The notes: a model not told the origin generated them from the sequence alone. Counted from the first letter of the stretch, positions 10,791-25,169 are shown. The stretch: 64,000 nucleotides of DNA from JBPOFY01 sp049889815 (GCA_049889815.1 JBMHCR010000006.1:298141-362140); one strand, 5' to 3'. Program-made: numbers and translations.

Positions 10791-10867
10791 AGCTATTACC
10801 CGATGGATTTGTGCTTTTCGAGAATCCGAAGTGAGGGTCTTGTTCTACCGAGCTTGGCGATGTCGGT

Positions 10868-10985
10868 AGCTCTCCTCCTTGTTTAAGGGGGAGGTGCTTT
10901 GTCCCAATACCAAAGACTTGGGTATGACAGTGATCCCCCGTCTGCGACACTTGCAGACACCCTCTATTTGCAGGGGAGGAGCTTT
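10868..10985. repeat. palindrome-rich intergenic element
   Basis: The 328-base gap between the PLA2-like gene and the ldhA remnant holds stacked inverted repeats and no recognisable intact gene. The outer arms are AGCTCTCCTCC near 10868 and GGGGAGGAGCT ending near 10985. Inside are CTCCTCCTT/AAGGGGGAG around 10874-10898 and a perfect GTCTGC-7-GCAGAC hairpin at 10940-10958. This looks like a REP-type interspersed element. Confidence 0.45.
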
Positions 10986-11118
10986 AGTTGATCGCACTTA
11001 TAGTTTCGTCGTTTCTCGGTCTCCCATAGAGTCATAGCGTCGGGGCAGAGCACGGCGCTTCTAGAATCCTTGTACACAGTACTTGCGCTCTGTGATTGCT
11101 CGGGCAAGCTGGACGGCG

Positions 11119-11343
11119 ATGAAGATGACGTTTTTCAGCACGAAGTCATACGGCGAGCAGTATTTTTCTGGGGAGAATACGGGCCCGGCATATGAATTGA
11201 CCGTACCGAATGTGATGATCACTCGGCATCGGGCATTTTTTACGAGTGACGCATCGATTCAAATCGCACGCATAACTTTGCAAAATTTGAAGGACAACGA
11301 GCAGAACGGCTCGAGTGCCAACAAAGTAAAGGTCACTGAGTGA
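11119..11343 (+). pseudogene. ldhA: internally deleted D-lactate dehydrogenase (ldhA) remnant
   Basis: A 74-codon frame from the ATG at 11119 reads as the two ends of a fermentative D-lactate dehydrogenase joined in frame. Residues 1-16 (MKMTFFSTKSYGEQYF) match the LdhA start (E. coli MKLAVYSTKQYDKKYL). Residues 30-58 (PNVMITRHRAFFTSDASI, then ITLQNLKD) match the LdhA C-terminus (HNVLFTGHQAFLTAEALT and TTLQNLSN in E. coli). About 250 residues, including the whole NAD-binding domain, are missing. The frame stays open and its stop overlaps the GTG of the MFS gene. The comparison is from memory of the E. coli sequence. Confidence 0.75.
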
Positions 11344-12680
11344 GCGTAGCTGATAAAGAAAATATAGCGCTCAAGAATATTCGGAGTTTCACACTCTTCC
11401 GAATGTTTTTCAGTGCGCGGTTTTACTATCCGGTCTATGCGCTAATGTTTTTTCATTATGGAGTCGAACTGGATAAATTTGCATTATTGAATGCGCTCTG
11501 GGCTGCTAGTATTGTTCTGCTCGAGATTCCTTCCGGTGCATTGGCTGACACGGTTGGGCGTCGCAACCTCTTGATTTTTGGTGCGGTTTGCATGGTAATT
11601 GAGATGGGGGTCTTACTCGTGGCGCCGATTGGCGGGGGCGCATGGTTATTTACCCTATTCGCGATCAATCGCGTTCTCAGTGGAGCCGCTGAGGCTGCGG
11701 TCAGTGGTGCTGACGAAGCCTTGGTCTATGACTCTATGAAAGCCGCAGGTATCGAGAGCCGCTGGGGGCATGTGATGGAGCGCGTGCAACGGGATACATC
11801 GCTCGCTTTCTTCTTTGCGATGATGGTTGGCGCCGCCTGCTACGATCCAGCCATGGTAAATGCCGTACTTAAGATCTTTGGATCCGCCCAGTTCGTGGTG
11901 CAAGAGCAACTGGTTAAAGTGCCGATTTTCTTAACTTTTTTATCTGGAATCGTGGTTTTACTGATGGCCCTGCGGATGAAGGAAGCACGGTATGAGCATG
12001 AGCTCACTACGCGCGAGACATTGTCAAAGTCATGGAGCCGGACACAAGCTGCGGCGAAGTGGATTTGGCTCACGCCGCTCCCTTTCGGAATCATTTTGGC
12101 AGCAATGGTGATAGATAGTACCGTGCGACAGTTTCTGACGCTTGCGAGTGAGTATTGGAACGTGATTCAGCTGCCTATTGCCAGTTACGGATTGATCGGC
12201 TCGGGTATGGCGCTCATGGGCGTCTTTGTTCCCAGACTTGCTCGCTACTTAAGCGAAGGGGGCACACCTTTGCGCAGCTTTTTGATTACGGTCACGGCGG
12301 TCTTTGTTGGACTGTATGGCTTGGCGATGGCGATCCCTTTTTGGGGGATTCTACCGGCAGTATTTCTCTATGCCTCGATTCAGCTAACTGGATATTTTGT
12401 GAGTATCTATTTGAATAAAGCTGCACCGTCTGAGCAGCGCGCCACTGTACTGAGCTTTCGCGGGCTAGCGACTAACTTTGCATACGGGGCAGTATCGATA
12501 CTTTACTCAGGTCTGATTCTTGCATTGCAAGCCAAACACGAGGCTGACCTGGATCTCAAACCTGAACATTTTCAGCCGGTGGTTTTCGTTGATTCCTTGT
12601 CCTGGTTCCCGCTTTGCTTCCTCGTTTCTGTGGCCGCGATCTTTATGATTCATCGAGTTCGCTTTCGTAAGGGCGACTGA
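11340..12680 (+). CDS. MFS transporter
   Basis: 446 residues from a GTG at 11340 that overlaps the ldhA-remnant stop (GTGA). About twelve hydrophobic segments are visible, with an MFS loop 2-3 motif in GALADTVGRRNLL and a preceding EIPSG typical of drug/unknown MFS subfamilies. A long helix-helix loop around LRMKEARYEHELTTRETLSKSW separates the two halves. No substrate can be assigned. It is alone on its transcript unless the short ldhA remnant provides the leader. Confidence 0.85.
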   Translation: MSVADKENIALKNIRSFTLFRMFFSARFYYPVYALMFFHYGVELDKFALLNALWAASIVLLEIPSGALADTVGRRNLLIFGAVCMVIEMGVLLVAPIGGGAWLFTLFAINRVLSGAAEAAVSGADEALVYDSMKAAGIESRWGHVMERVQRDTSLAFFFAMMVGAACYDPAMVNAVLKIFGSAQFVVQEQLVKVPIFLTFLSGIVVLLMALRMKEARYEHELTTRETLSKSWSRTQAAAKWIWLTPLPFGIILAAMVIDSTVRQFLTLASEYWNVIQLPIASYGLIGSGMALMGVFVPRLARYLSEGGTPLRSFLITVTAVFVGLYGLAMAIPFWGILPAVFLYASIQLTGYFVSIYLNKAAPSEQRATVLSFRGLATNFAYGAVSILYSGLILALQAKHEADLDLKPEHFQPVVFVDSLSWFPLCFLVSVAAIFMIHRVRFRKGD

Positions 12681-12758
12681 GCCCTGTGAATCAGGCTTGA
12701 AGTATCTCTCCAAAGCATCAGATATGGAGTTTTCCACATTAAATGATGAAAAATCGCC

Positions 12759-13976
12759 ATGGCAGAGCAGACCACCGTAGTAGAACCCGAACAAGCCAAT
12801 AAGAAGTTGCGCGACCTTGAGGTCAAAGATGCCCAGATTATCTTTAACTCCGTCTGGGCTAGTCTTGAGCGGGAGTCTAGTGAGAAGCAGCTTCGGTTCC
12901 CAAAGGAGATCTTTTGGCTGAATGGTGCGCCGGGTGCGGGTAAGGGGACAAACACCAATTTCATCATGCAATACCGTGACCTTACGGCGCCACCGCTCGT
13001 CGTTAGTGCTTTGCTGAAGAGCCCGGAAGCGGAGCGCCTAAAAGATGCGGGCATGCTCGTCGGCGACCGTGAGGTGGTTGAGATTATGTTTCGCAAGCTT
13101 TTGGACCCCGTATACCAATCAGGTGCTGTGGTTGATGGTTTCCCGCGCACCAAGGTGCAGGTAGAGTGCGTGAAGTTGCTCTTTACGAAGCTCGTGGAGC
13201 TCAGAAACAAATACCGCGATACGCTTTATTCAGAGTATTTCAAAAAGCCACACTTCCACATCGTCGTGCTTTTCGTCGATGAAAAGGAGAGTGTGCGCCG
13301 GCAACTGTATCGTGGTGAGCAGGCGAAGGCGCGTAACAAAGAAGTTAGTGAATCCGGGGTTGGCGAGTTGATCGAGCTCCGCGCGACGGACCTAGATCCT
13401 GAGGCGGCACTCAATCGCTATCGCACCTTCAAAGAAAAAACCTATGACGCACTGAAGGAACTGCGTGCGATTTTCTTCTACCACTTCATCAATGCGCACG
13501 GCACCATCGAAGAAGTCCGTGCGCGTATCGATCAAGAGCTTCGATATCAGGGCTCATTGGAGCTGGATGAGGCGACTTATGACCGACTCTCGCGCATCGC
13601 TGTCGCGAGTTCTCTGTCGCAGCATGCGCGTCAAGATCTTGTGGATCGCCTCGATTCTTACGAGCAGCGGCAGACGGGTATTTTCGCAAAAGTCGTCGAG
13701 CTGATTCAATCAGACTTTATGCCGATCATTGAGCGGCATGCCATTTCAGGTAGTGCCGTGGTTAATACCGAGAGTGAAGTTCTCCATGATCCGGAGGCAC
13801 TGACCATGCTTATTGATATTTTTTCTGAGCGGGGTTATCACGCGATCATCGATATCAATCGTGAAGAGATTCCAGAATCGGTTGACCCGAAGACCTTCAA
13901 GATCAAGACCCGTATCAAGCGTATCTACCGGGTTCGTATTCAGTTTAAGGGCTCGGAAATTCGGCGCGGTCGATAG
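12759..13976 (+). CDS. adenylate-kinase-like nucleoside monophosphate kinase with C-terminal extension
   Basis: 405 residues, nearly twice a normal adenylate kinase. After about 50 residues comes the P-loop GAPGAGKGTN (56-65), then an NMP-binding region (LKDAGMLVGDREVVEIMFRKLL) and VVDGFPRT, all hallmarks of adenylate kinases. An Arg-rich lid-like segment follows (RRQLYRGEQAKARNKE). The last 150 residues form an unrecognised alpha/beta domain (RGYHAIIDINREEIP, IKRIYRVRIQFKG). ATP:AMP phosphotransfer is likely but another NMP could be the acceptor. No second adenylate kinase gene is visible here for comparison. Confidence 0.8.
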   Translation: MAEQTTVVEPEQANKKLRDLEVKDAQIIFNSVWASLERESSEKQLRFPKEIFWLNGAPGAGKGTNTNFIMQYRDLTAPPLVVSALLKSPEAERLKDAGMLVGDREVVEIMFRKLLDPVYQSGAVVDGFPRTKVQVECVKLLFTKLVELRNKYRDTLYSEYFKKPHFHIVVLFVDEKESVRRQLYRGEQAKARNKEVSESGVGELIELRATDLDPEAALNRYRTFKEKTYDALKELRAIFFYHFINAHGTIEEVRARIDQELRYQGSLELDEATYDRLSRIAVASSLSQHARQDLVDRLDSYEQRQTGIFAKVVELIQSDFMPIIERHAISGSAVVNTESEVLHDPEALTMLIDIFSERGYHAIIDINREEIPESVDPKTFKIKTRIKRIYRVRIQFKGSEIRRGR

Positions 13977-14349
13977 TTTTTAAGTCGCTGGTGGCCAGCA
14001 GTTGCCGGCCCTCGAGGAGCTTAACTTGAAGGCTCGCTTTTATATTTCGGTTGACTCAACCCACTAGGCACAGCGGCGCACGGTTCGATCGTCCTTGATT
14101 AAGCAGGATTTCAAACAGCGCGACGGCATCGACCCTGTATGCTATTTGGTGCAACTAAAGGAGCTTTGCGATGTGCTTGAAGGATTGGATCAGGCACTCT
14201 CGTTCGGAGTGCGGGCTTCAATAAGTAGCGATGCAGTGTCGAGCGCGGTCATAATGTTTTGTGCCTTCGGTCGTCGGCGCAAAATTACTCGACTTATTGC
14301 CGAAAGCGTCTCGTGACAGGTCGAGGGGGTAATTCCTCTTATAGGAAGC
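13977..14349. other. gene gap with nothing recognised
   Basis: 373 bases between the convergent adenylate-kinase-like and lspA genes. Short open frames on both strands (for example 14095-14316 plus) have no recognisable product and look like chance. A GGTTCGATC string near 14081 resembles a tRNA T-loop but lacks a stem. No clear terminator was found. Confidence 0.4.
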
Positions 14350-14892
14350 TTACGCCTCTGCTTTGTTTGGCTCCTGCGCAAAAAAGAAACTTACGATCAT
14401 GTAGAGGAATACGCCGATCACAATTCCACAGTCAGCGATATTGAATGCTGGATAGCGCCCGTCAGGCAGTATGTAGGGTATGGAAAAGGGGAGGTGAAAA
14501 TCGAGAAAATCGATTACGTGTCCATGAAGTTGTCGATCTACCATATTGCCGATGATGCCACCGGCGAGCAGGCCGAACGCGATTTGCATCGGTTTACGAT
14601 GCAACTCCAGATCACGGCGAAATTTATAGATCGCGAACAAAGCAAATAGCGCGACGAGTGATAGGATATTACCGTAGCCGGACATCATTCCCCAAGCGGC
14701 GCCTTCATTGCCGATGTGAACGATGTAGAAAAAGCCTTCAATAACTTCGATCGAGTCTGGGTAAAAGTAACTGCCGAGAGGGAGGTCTTCTTTTTTGAAG
14801 ATCCAAGTTTTGCTAATTTGATCTAGCACAAAGACAATTGCAGCAATGATGAACAGCTGCTTGTAAGATGTCTTAGGTGATTTGGCTTCCAT
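14350..14892 (-). CDS. lspA: lipoprotein signal peptidase (signal peptidase II)
   Basis: Inner-membrane aspartyl protease that cleaves prolipoproteins at the lipobox Cys. 180 residues from the ATG at 14892; a TTG at 14928 would add a lysine-rich stretch made by a hexamer repeat and is unlikely. Four membrane segments are visible. The catalytic aspartates are in GNMVDR and FNIADCGIVIG, and FVLDQISKTWI and GNEGAAWGM are family motifs. A loop between the catalytic motifs (LPFSIPYILPDGRYP) is somewhat long. It is last in ileS - dksA-like - lspA, the usual ileS-lspA arrangement. Several lipoproteins in this window are its expected substrates. Confidence 0.93.
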   Translation of the reverse strand: MEAKSPKTSYKQLFIIAAIVFVLDQISKTWIFKKEDLPLGSYFYPDSIEVIEGFFYIVHIGNEGAAWGMMSGYGNILSLVALFALFAIYKFRRDLELHRKPMQIAFGLLAGGIIGNMVDRQLHGHVIDFLDFHLPFSIPYILPDGRYPAFNIADCGIVIGVFLYMIVSFFFAQEPNKAEA

Positions 14893-14893
14893 T

Positions 14894-14994
14894 ACGGTCT
14901 TAATCTTATTCTTAATCTGAATCTTCAACGTCTATCCCCATTCCGACAGTTGCCCAAATGTGATTAAGATTGAGATTAGGATTACGATTAAGAC
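14894..14994. repeat. hexamer tracts (GATTNN)n in inverted orientation upstream of lspA
   Basis: Two imperfect hexamer tracts face each other: TTAATC-type units at about 14898-14925 and GATTAAGATTGAGATTAGG-type units at about 14961-14993. They are roughly complementary over about 30 bases, so the transcript between the dksA-like gene and lspA could fold into a long imperfect hairpin covering the leader of lspA. Confidence 0.5.
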
Positions 14995-15031
14995 TTTATG
15001 ATTTCTAAACTCTAAGTGTTTCGTTGCTTCC

Positions 15032-16096
15032 TTACTCGTCGTCATCGTTCGCCATCTTAGGGGCGTCCGTGCCGTCTCCAAAAATATTGCCGCCTTCGCG
15101 GTTCACCTTACGGCGTTTGTTCTTTTCGTATTCGGCTTGTCCTTCTACAGAGAAACGTGCAAACGGCACCGCTTTTAGACGATCCTTGGGGATCGCTTTT
15201 CCAGTGACTTCGCAAACACCGTAACTGCCATTTTTGATACGTTGGATAGCTTCTTCGATCTCGTTCAGGGCGTCCTGTTCACTGGAAACAAGGCTCAGCG
15301 CAAAGTCGCGGTCAAAGGTGTCGGTCGCTGCATCTGCTTGGTGGTTGCCATATCCAGAAATATCCGACTCCTCACGCGAAGAGTGCTTGAGCGTATCTGC
15401 TGTGTGAAGATCGAGTTCGTCACGTACGTGATTGCGTAGATTCAGTAGGAGCTTATAAAACTGTTTCCACTTCTTGGGCACTTCGCTGTCTTCCAGTGTG
15501 CTAGATGCTTTCTTTTCAGAAGGGTTGAAGCCTAAAATATCGGCAAGTGAAGCAGCACCAAGCACGCGTTTTTCAACCGGCTGAGCGTCTACCTCGACCA
15601 CGCGTTTTTTCACAACAGCAGCTTTGTTGGTCGCAGCTGTTTTCTTCTCTGGCTTATCCTTCTTCTTGGTCGCCATCAATGCTTCGACATCGTCGATAGA
15701 GAAAACGATCGGGGTCACTTTCTTGTCTTCGCCGTTGGAGTCGGTTGCATCTGTGCGAGCGACGACTGTCTTCTTCGCACTTGGTGCCGCTTTTTTCGTA
15801 GCCTTTTGAGTAGTTTTTTTAAGGGCTTTTTTGGCAGGTGCCTTTTTTAAAGAAGTTTTTTTTATAATCTTCTTGGCAGCTTTTTTAACGGTCTTCTTAG
15901 CGGCTTTCTTAACGGTTTTTTTAGCAGTTACTTTCTTCTTTACTGCTTTCTTAGCAGCTTTTTTAACGGTTTTTTTAGCGGCTACTTTCTTCTTTACTGC
16001 TTTTTTTGCGGCTTTCTTAACGGTCTTTTTAGCAGTTATTTTTTTCTTCACTGCTTTTTTAGCAGCTTTCTTAACGATCTTCTTTTTTGTAGTCAT
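15032..16096 (-). CDS. DksA/TraR family protein with histone-H1-like Lys/Ala repeats
   Basis: 354 residues in two parts. Residues 1-100 are nearly all Lys, Ala, Val and Thr in repeats of the type KKAVKKKITAKKTV, like histone H1 or Hc1 tails, suggesting DNA or RNA binding. After a linker, the last 120 residues are DksA/TraR-like: a coiled-coil helical pair, an acidic DALNEIEEAI tip, then YGVCEVTGKAIPKDRLKAVPFARFSVEGQ. The zinc ribbon keeps only one Cys (CEVTG); the other three positions are T, S and G, as in YteA-like relatives, so zinc binding is doubtful. It lies 32 bases after ileS and before lspA, a neighbourhood also seen for YteA-type genes. Confidence 0.8.
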   Translation of the reverse strand: MTTKKKIVKKAAKKAVKKKITAKKTVKKAAKKAVKKKVAAKKTVKKAAKKAVKKKVTAKKTVKKAAKKTVKKAAKKIIKKTSLKKAPAKKALKKTTQKATKKAAPSAKKTVVARTDATDSNGEDKKVTPIVFSIDDVEALMATKKKDKPEKKTAATNKAAVVKKRVVEVDAQPVEKRVLGAASLADILGFNPSEKKASSTLEDSEVPKKWKQFYKLLLNLRNHVRDELDLHTADTLKHSSREESDISGYGNHQADAATDTFDRDFALSLVSSEQDALNEIEEAIQRIKNGSYGVCEVTGKAIPKDRLKAVPFARFSVEGQAEYEKNKRRKVNREGGNIFGDGTDAPKMANDDDE

Positions 16097-16128
16097 GGAT
16101 AGGCTTTAAATAGGGATGTTGAGTAGAA

Positions 16129-18948
<2,820 letters not shown>

Positions 18949-19098
18949 TTTAAGCCGAAGAACGGGTGAAAAGCGCGGCAGTGTGGTTCTTTGGCAATTC
19001 AAGTCAAGCACTCAGAATTTTCTCGCAGAACGCGTGCTTTCGGACTTCCTAGCTTGAGTCGAAGCTGCGTGTCTGCGCGATTCGGCAAGCTTTTGTAA

Positions 19099-20100
19099 AT
19101 GATACTTGCTCTAATCAGTTTACCGTTCCCAGACCTAGCCATGTGGTTGCTCGGGTTGCTCATGTTGGTGGGTTTTACCGCGCTGTCGTTGGGCGGCGAC
19201 TGGTTGACCTCTGGAGCGGCAACGGTTTCGGTGAATTTGAAGATCAATCCGGTCGTGGTCGGGTTGACGATTGTCTCCATAGCGACCTCGATGCCGGAAA
19301 TGCTCACTTCGCTCCTTGCCGCAAAGGACAGCCCGGGGCTCGCCCTGGGAAATGTTTTGGGGAGTAATGTCGCCAACATAGGGCTGATTCTCGGGGCCAC
19401 CGCAATGATCACACCGCTGGCGGTGCGGTCGCGACTTATTCGCCGTGAGGTGCCAATCTTGATCGGAGTCACTTTGATATTTACGCTTATGGCGATCGGC
19501 GGCTATTCACGGGGGGAGGGCATTGTGCTCTTAGCGATGACCGCGCTGTATTTGACCTACGTCGTCCGCGGTGCAAAGGATCGTCACGGTGATCCCTTGG
19601 GGGCAGAGCTTGCCGATGAAGTGAAAGCCACAACAAAGCGTTCAACCGGTCCCGCGATTCTGCTCGTAGTGCTGGGCGGTGTCTTTCTGGCGCTGGGGGC
19701 GGATGTGCTGGTTCAGACCAGTGTCGAGATCGCCGGACGTATGGGCGTGAGCGATGTATTGATCGGACTCACGATTGTGGCGCTCGGTACCAGCCTTCCC
19801 GAATTGGCCGCTTCAATCGCCGCAGCCCGTTCGGGCAATGCTGATATTTGCGCCGGCAATATCGTCGGCTCGAATCTATTTAATATCCTCCTGATTGGAG
19901 GCGGCGTAGCGACGATCATTCCGATCCCTGTGGATGCATCACTCCTGCGCTTCGAATTCCCCGCCGTGCTATTTCTCACGAGTTTGCTACTGTGGTTCTT
20001 CACATCCGGCCATATCGTCTCTCGCCGCGAGGGTGCTGTCTTGATTTTCCTCTATGTGCTGATTCTGTCGGTCTCCGCCGTGCTCCAACTGAAGGGCTGA
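19099..20100 (+). CDS. calcium/sodium antiporter, CaCA family (YrbG-like)
   Basis: 333 residues with about ten membrane segments in two inverted halves. Each half carries the alpha-repeat: TSMPEMLTSLLAAKDSPGLALGN followed by GSNVANIGLILG, and TSLPELAASIAAARSGN followed by GSNLFNILLIGG. The conserved Glu residues of both PE motifs are present. This is the bacterial YrbG-type exchanger, about 325 residues long. It diverges from ileS with 150 bases between the starts. Confidence 0.9.
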   Translation: MILALISLPFPDLAMWLLGLLMLVGFTALSLGGDWLTSGAATVSVNLKINPVVVGLTIVSIATSMPEMLTSLLAAKDSPGLALGNVLGSNVANIGLILGATAMITPLAVRSRLIRREVPILIGVTLIFTLMAIGGYSRGEGIVLLAMTALYLTYVVRGAKDRHGDPLGAELADEVKATTKRSTGPAILLVVLGGVFLALGADVLVQTSVEIAGRMGVSDVLIGLTIVALGTSLPELAASIAAARSGNADICAGNIVGSNLFNILLIGGGVATIIPIPVDASLLRFEFPAVLFLTSLLLWFFTSGHIVSRREGAVLIFLYVLILSVSAVLQLKG

Positions 20101-20111
20101 GTGTGGGATTG

Positions 20112-20327
20112 TTTTTACAACCGCTCCCTGGACGGTCGCTAGAGGGCCCTTCCTCCTTCGCCAAGGCTACGGCGGACAAGACGGGCGAGATTGGGGAGGA
20201 TTTGTTTTGAGGATATTACTATAGGGAATGTAGTGAACTGAAAGAGGATATTCGAATGCTCTCTTTATTAAAATAACTCTCCCTAAACTCCCTCCTCTAG
20301 CGACCGGACGGGAGCACTTGTAAAAAA
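20112..20327. repeat. element of about 216 bp with 34-bp terminal inverted repeats
   Basis: In the 317-base gap before gpmI, TTTTTACAACCGCTCCC at 20112 and its continuation through GGTCGCTAGAGG (to 20145) are mirrored by CCTCTAGCGACC at 20294 continuing to ACTTGTAAAAAA (20327). The arms match at about 29 of 34 positions with one indel. The interior contains CCTTCGCCAAGGCTACGGCGG, a sequence type I associate with dispersed repeats, and a CTCCC-rich right half. There is no transposase gene; a MITE-like or REP-type element fits. Confidence 0.6.
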
Positions 20328-20417
20328 CCTTCCCCTCTTTCCTATTAGTCCCTATCCAAGCTCTGAAGTTTTTTCGCGGTTCCGCTTAAAACCACTCTCA
20401 ATTTTAATTTAAAACTA

Positions 20418-21995
<1,578 letters not shown>

Positions 21996-22073
21996 CTTGT
22001 AGCAAAGTTTTAAATTATGGAGTGGGGAGGACTGGAGAGCGGATCAACTTTTGGATAATCTCATTTCCAAATA

Positions 22074-22103
22074 CAAAAACGCCCGACGTTTCCGTCGGGC
22101 GTT
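22074..22103 (-). terminator. terminator between gpmI and eno
   Basis: Perfect 11-bp stem AACGCCCGACG (22078-22088) and CGTCGGGCGTT (22093-22103) with a 4-base loop. On the minus strand it is followed by TTTTTG, so it ends eno transcription; the plus-strand tail is weaker but may also serve gpmI. Confidence 0.85.
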
Positions 22104-22126
22104 GGTAAAATGAATTTGTATCGGGC

Positions 22127-23407
<1,281 letters not shown>

Positions 23408-23687
23408 AGTAAAGCGTTTATATTTCTAGTTAAGGTGACGCCCTTGCCTCCGAACTTATTGCAGAGCACGGATCTTGGACAAAAGCAGGCAAGGTTGTGC
23501 AGCCTGCGGCGCGGCTGTCAATGATTCCCGTCGAGATCGGTGCGGAGCCACTTTAGTGGATTAGCTGGGGTGTTGGGGGAGGTCTCTGCAGAGGACGCAG
23601 ATTTGCGCAGCGGTTGTGAATTACTTTTTATGTCTTCCCTTTACACTTCGCCAATCTGGCGAACGCATGAGGGCATGTGTCCCTATC

Positions 23688-25169
23688 TTATCCTTCAAAT
23701 TCGATGCGGAAGCAATACGCTGCTTTGCAAGGGGGCTGGCCGTTGGCTTGGATGCTAAGTGCTTCGGCGGTTTGTGACCATTGCACGGGATTCTCAGAAC
23801 CGACGAATTCGACGCATTTTACTGCGCGGCTCTCGTAGGGGTTGCCGGTGCGGAGGGATTCAATGGCAAAGCTGCCATCCTCCGGCCAATCGAGTGCGAG
23901 CGCGTAGAGCGTGTCACCATTTTGGGTGAAGCGGATGTCCTTAGCACTTGGCTCGTCGTCGAAATACTCGGAGTGGTGGTTGTGTTTGAAGCTGTGGTCA
24001 GGGTGTTGGGTCTGGCCGTAAGTGGTCGGTCCTTCGCCAAAAACTTTCCATGGGCGTGTGTCGTAGATCGCTTCGCCATTGATGTCGAGCCATGCGCCGA
24101 AGTCCTTAAGGATGGCTGCTTCTTGCTTGCCGATGGTGCCGTCTGCCTTGGGGCCGATGGAGAGTAGGAGGTTGCCATTTTTACTGACGATATCAACGAG
24201 CTGACCGATCAGGAACTCCGAGCTCTTGTAGTTTTCGTTGATGATATAGGTCCATGAGACCTTGCCGACGGCAGTGTCGGTTTGCCATGGGTGCTCGCTG
24301 GCACCGGTCATACGGCCGCGCTCGATGTCGAGCACAATGAGATCCTCGGGAAAGGAATCGAAGCGCATATTTTTGCCTTGGAAGACAACTTCTCGGTCCC
24401 ACTCGAGCCCCTTATTGTAATAGTAGGCGAGGATCTTCTTATGCACTGGCTTGAAACCTGGTTTATCGAGACCGAAATCAAACCATAAGATGTCCGGTTC
24501 GTATTGTTCGACGATGTCGGTGGTACGGTTCCACCAATGGTCGAGAAACTCCTGAGTGGGTGGGTCTTCGGGTGGAACGGGTTTGCCGTAGAGATCGTAA
24601 TACTCCGGGTCGTTAGTATCGAAAGTCGGATCCCACTTCGGGAAAAACTCACGATTCCATGCAAAGTGGGACGAGAGACCGACTTTGAAGCCTTCAGCTC
24701 TGGCGATGTCAACCAGCGGGCGCATCACGTCCTGCTCTGGTCCGACGTCGACCACATTCCAGCGTGTGTGCTTGGAGGCATACATGGCATAGCCATCGTG
24801 CATCTCCGCGACCGGCACAATGTATTTAGCACCGGACTGTTTGAACAGTTCGACCCAAGATTGCGGGTCGTAGTGCTCCATCTTAAAGCGCGGAAAAAAG
24901 TCCTTATAGCCGAACTTGGAGGAGTGACCGAAGTGCGACTCGTGGTATTTGTGCACGTCGACACCGTGGTTCAAATACCCGTCGGTATACATCCAGCGAC
25001 CGTATTTATCGTCGCCAACTTCGGGCACGGATGCCGGGCCCCAGAAAACAAAGATACCGAATTTGGCATCACGAAACCAGTCTGGGCATTTATAGCGGGC
25101 ACGGATTGAGTCCCAATCTTCTTCATAACGTTGCTGTTTGTTCGGGTTGGGCTTTGAGTCTTGTGTCAT
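23688..25169 (-). CDS. alpha-L-fucosidase, GH29 family
   Basis: Glycoside hydrolase that releases alpha-L-fucose. 493 residues from the ATG at 25169; a GTG at 25190 is possible. It shows WFRDAKFGIFVFWGPASVPE at the start, YAMYASKHTRWN, and DILWFDFGLDKP, whose first Asp after WF is the expected nucleophile, then GNLLLSIGPKADGTI and a C-terminal beta-sandwich. There is no signal peptide, so it is probably cytoplasmic and acts on imported oligosaccharides. Such enzymes are common in marine Verrucomicrobiota that use fucose polymers, but no transporter or sulfatase lies beside it here. Confidence 0.9.
   Translation of the reverse strand: MTQDSKPNPNKQQRYEEDWDSIRARYKCPDWFRDAKFGIFVFWGPASVPEVGDDKYGRWMYTDGYLNHGVDVHKYHESHFGHSSKFGYKDFFPRFKMEHYDPQSWVELFKQSGAKYIVPVAEMHDGYAMYASKHTRWNVVDVGPEQDVMRPLVDIARAEGFKVGLSSHFAWNREFFPKWDPTFDTNDPEYYDLYGKPVPPEDPPTQEFLDHWWNRTTDIVEQYEPDILWFDFGLDKPGFKPVHKKILAYYYNKGLEWDREVVFQGKNMRFDSFPEDLIVLDIERGRMTGASEHPWQTDTAVGKVSWTYIINENYKSSEFLIGQLVDIVSKNGNLLLSIGPKADGTIGKQEAAILKDFGAWLDINGEAIYDTRPWKVFGEGPTTYGQTQHPDHSFKHNHHSEYFDDEPSAKDIRFTQNGDTLYALALDWPEDGSFAIESLRTGNPYESRAVKCVEFVGSENPVQWSQTAEALSIQANGQPPCKAAYCFRIEFEG

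Noticed and set aside
14095..14316. 73-codon frame and a GGTTCGATC string that hints at a tRNA T-loop
   Set aside because: No matching stem, no cloverleaf and no recognisable protein.
15830..16090. Repetitive A/G-rich stretch as a satellite or CRISPR
   Set aside because: It is the coding sequence of Lys/Ala repeats; there are no spacers.
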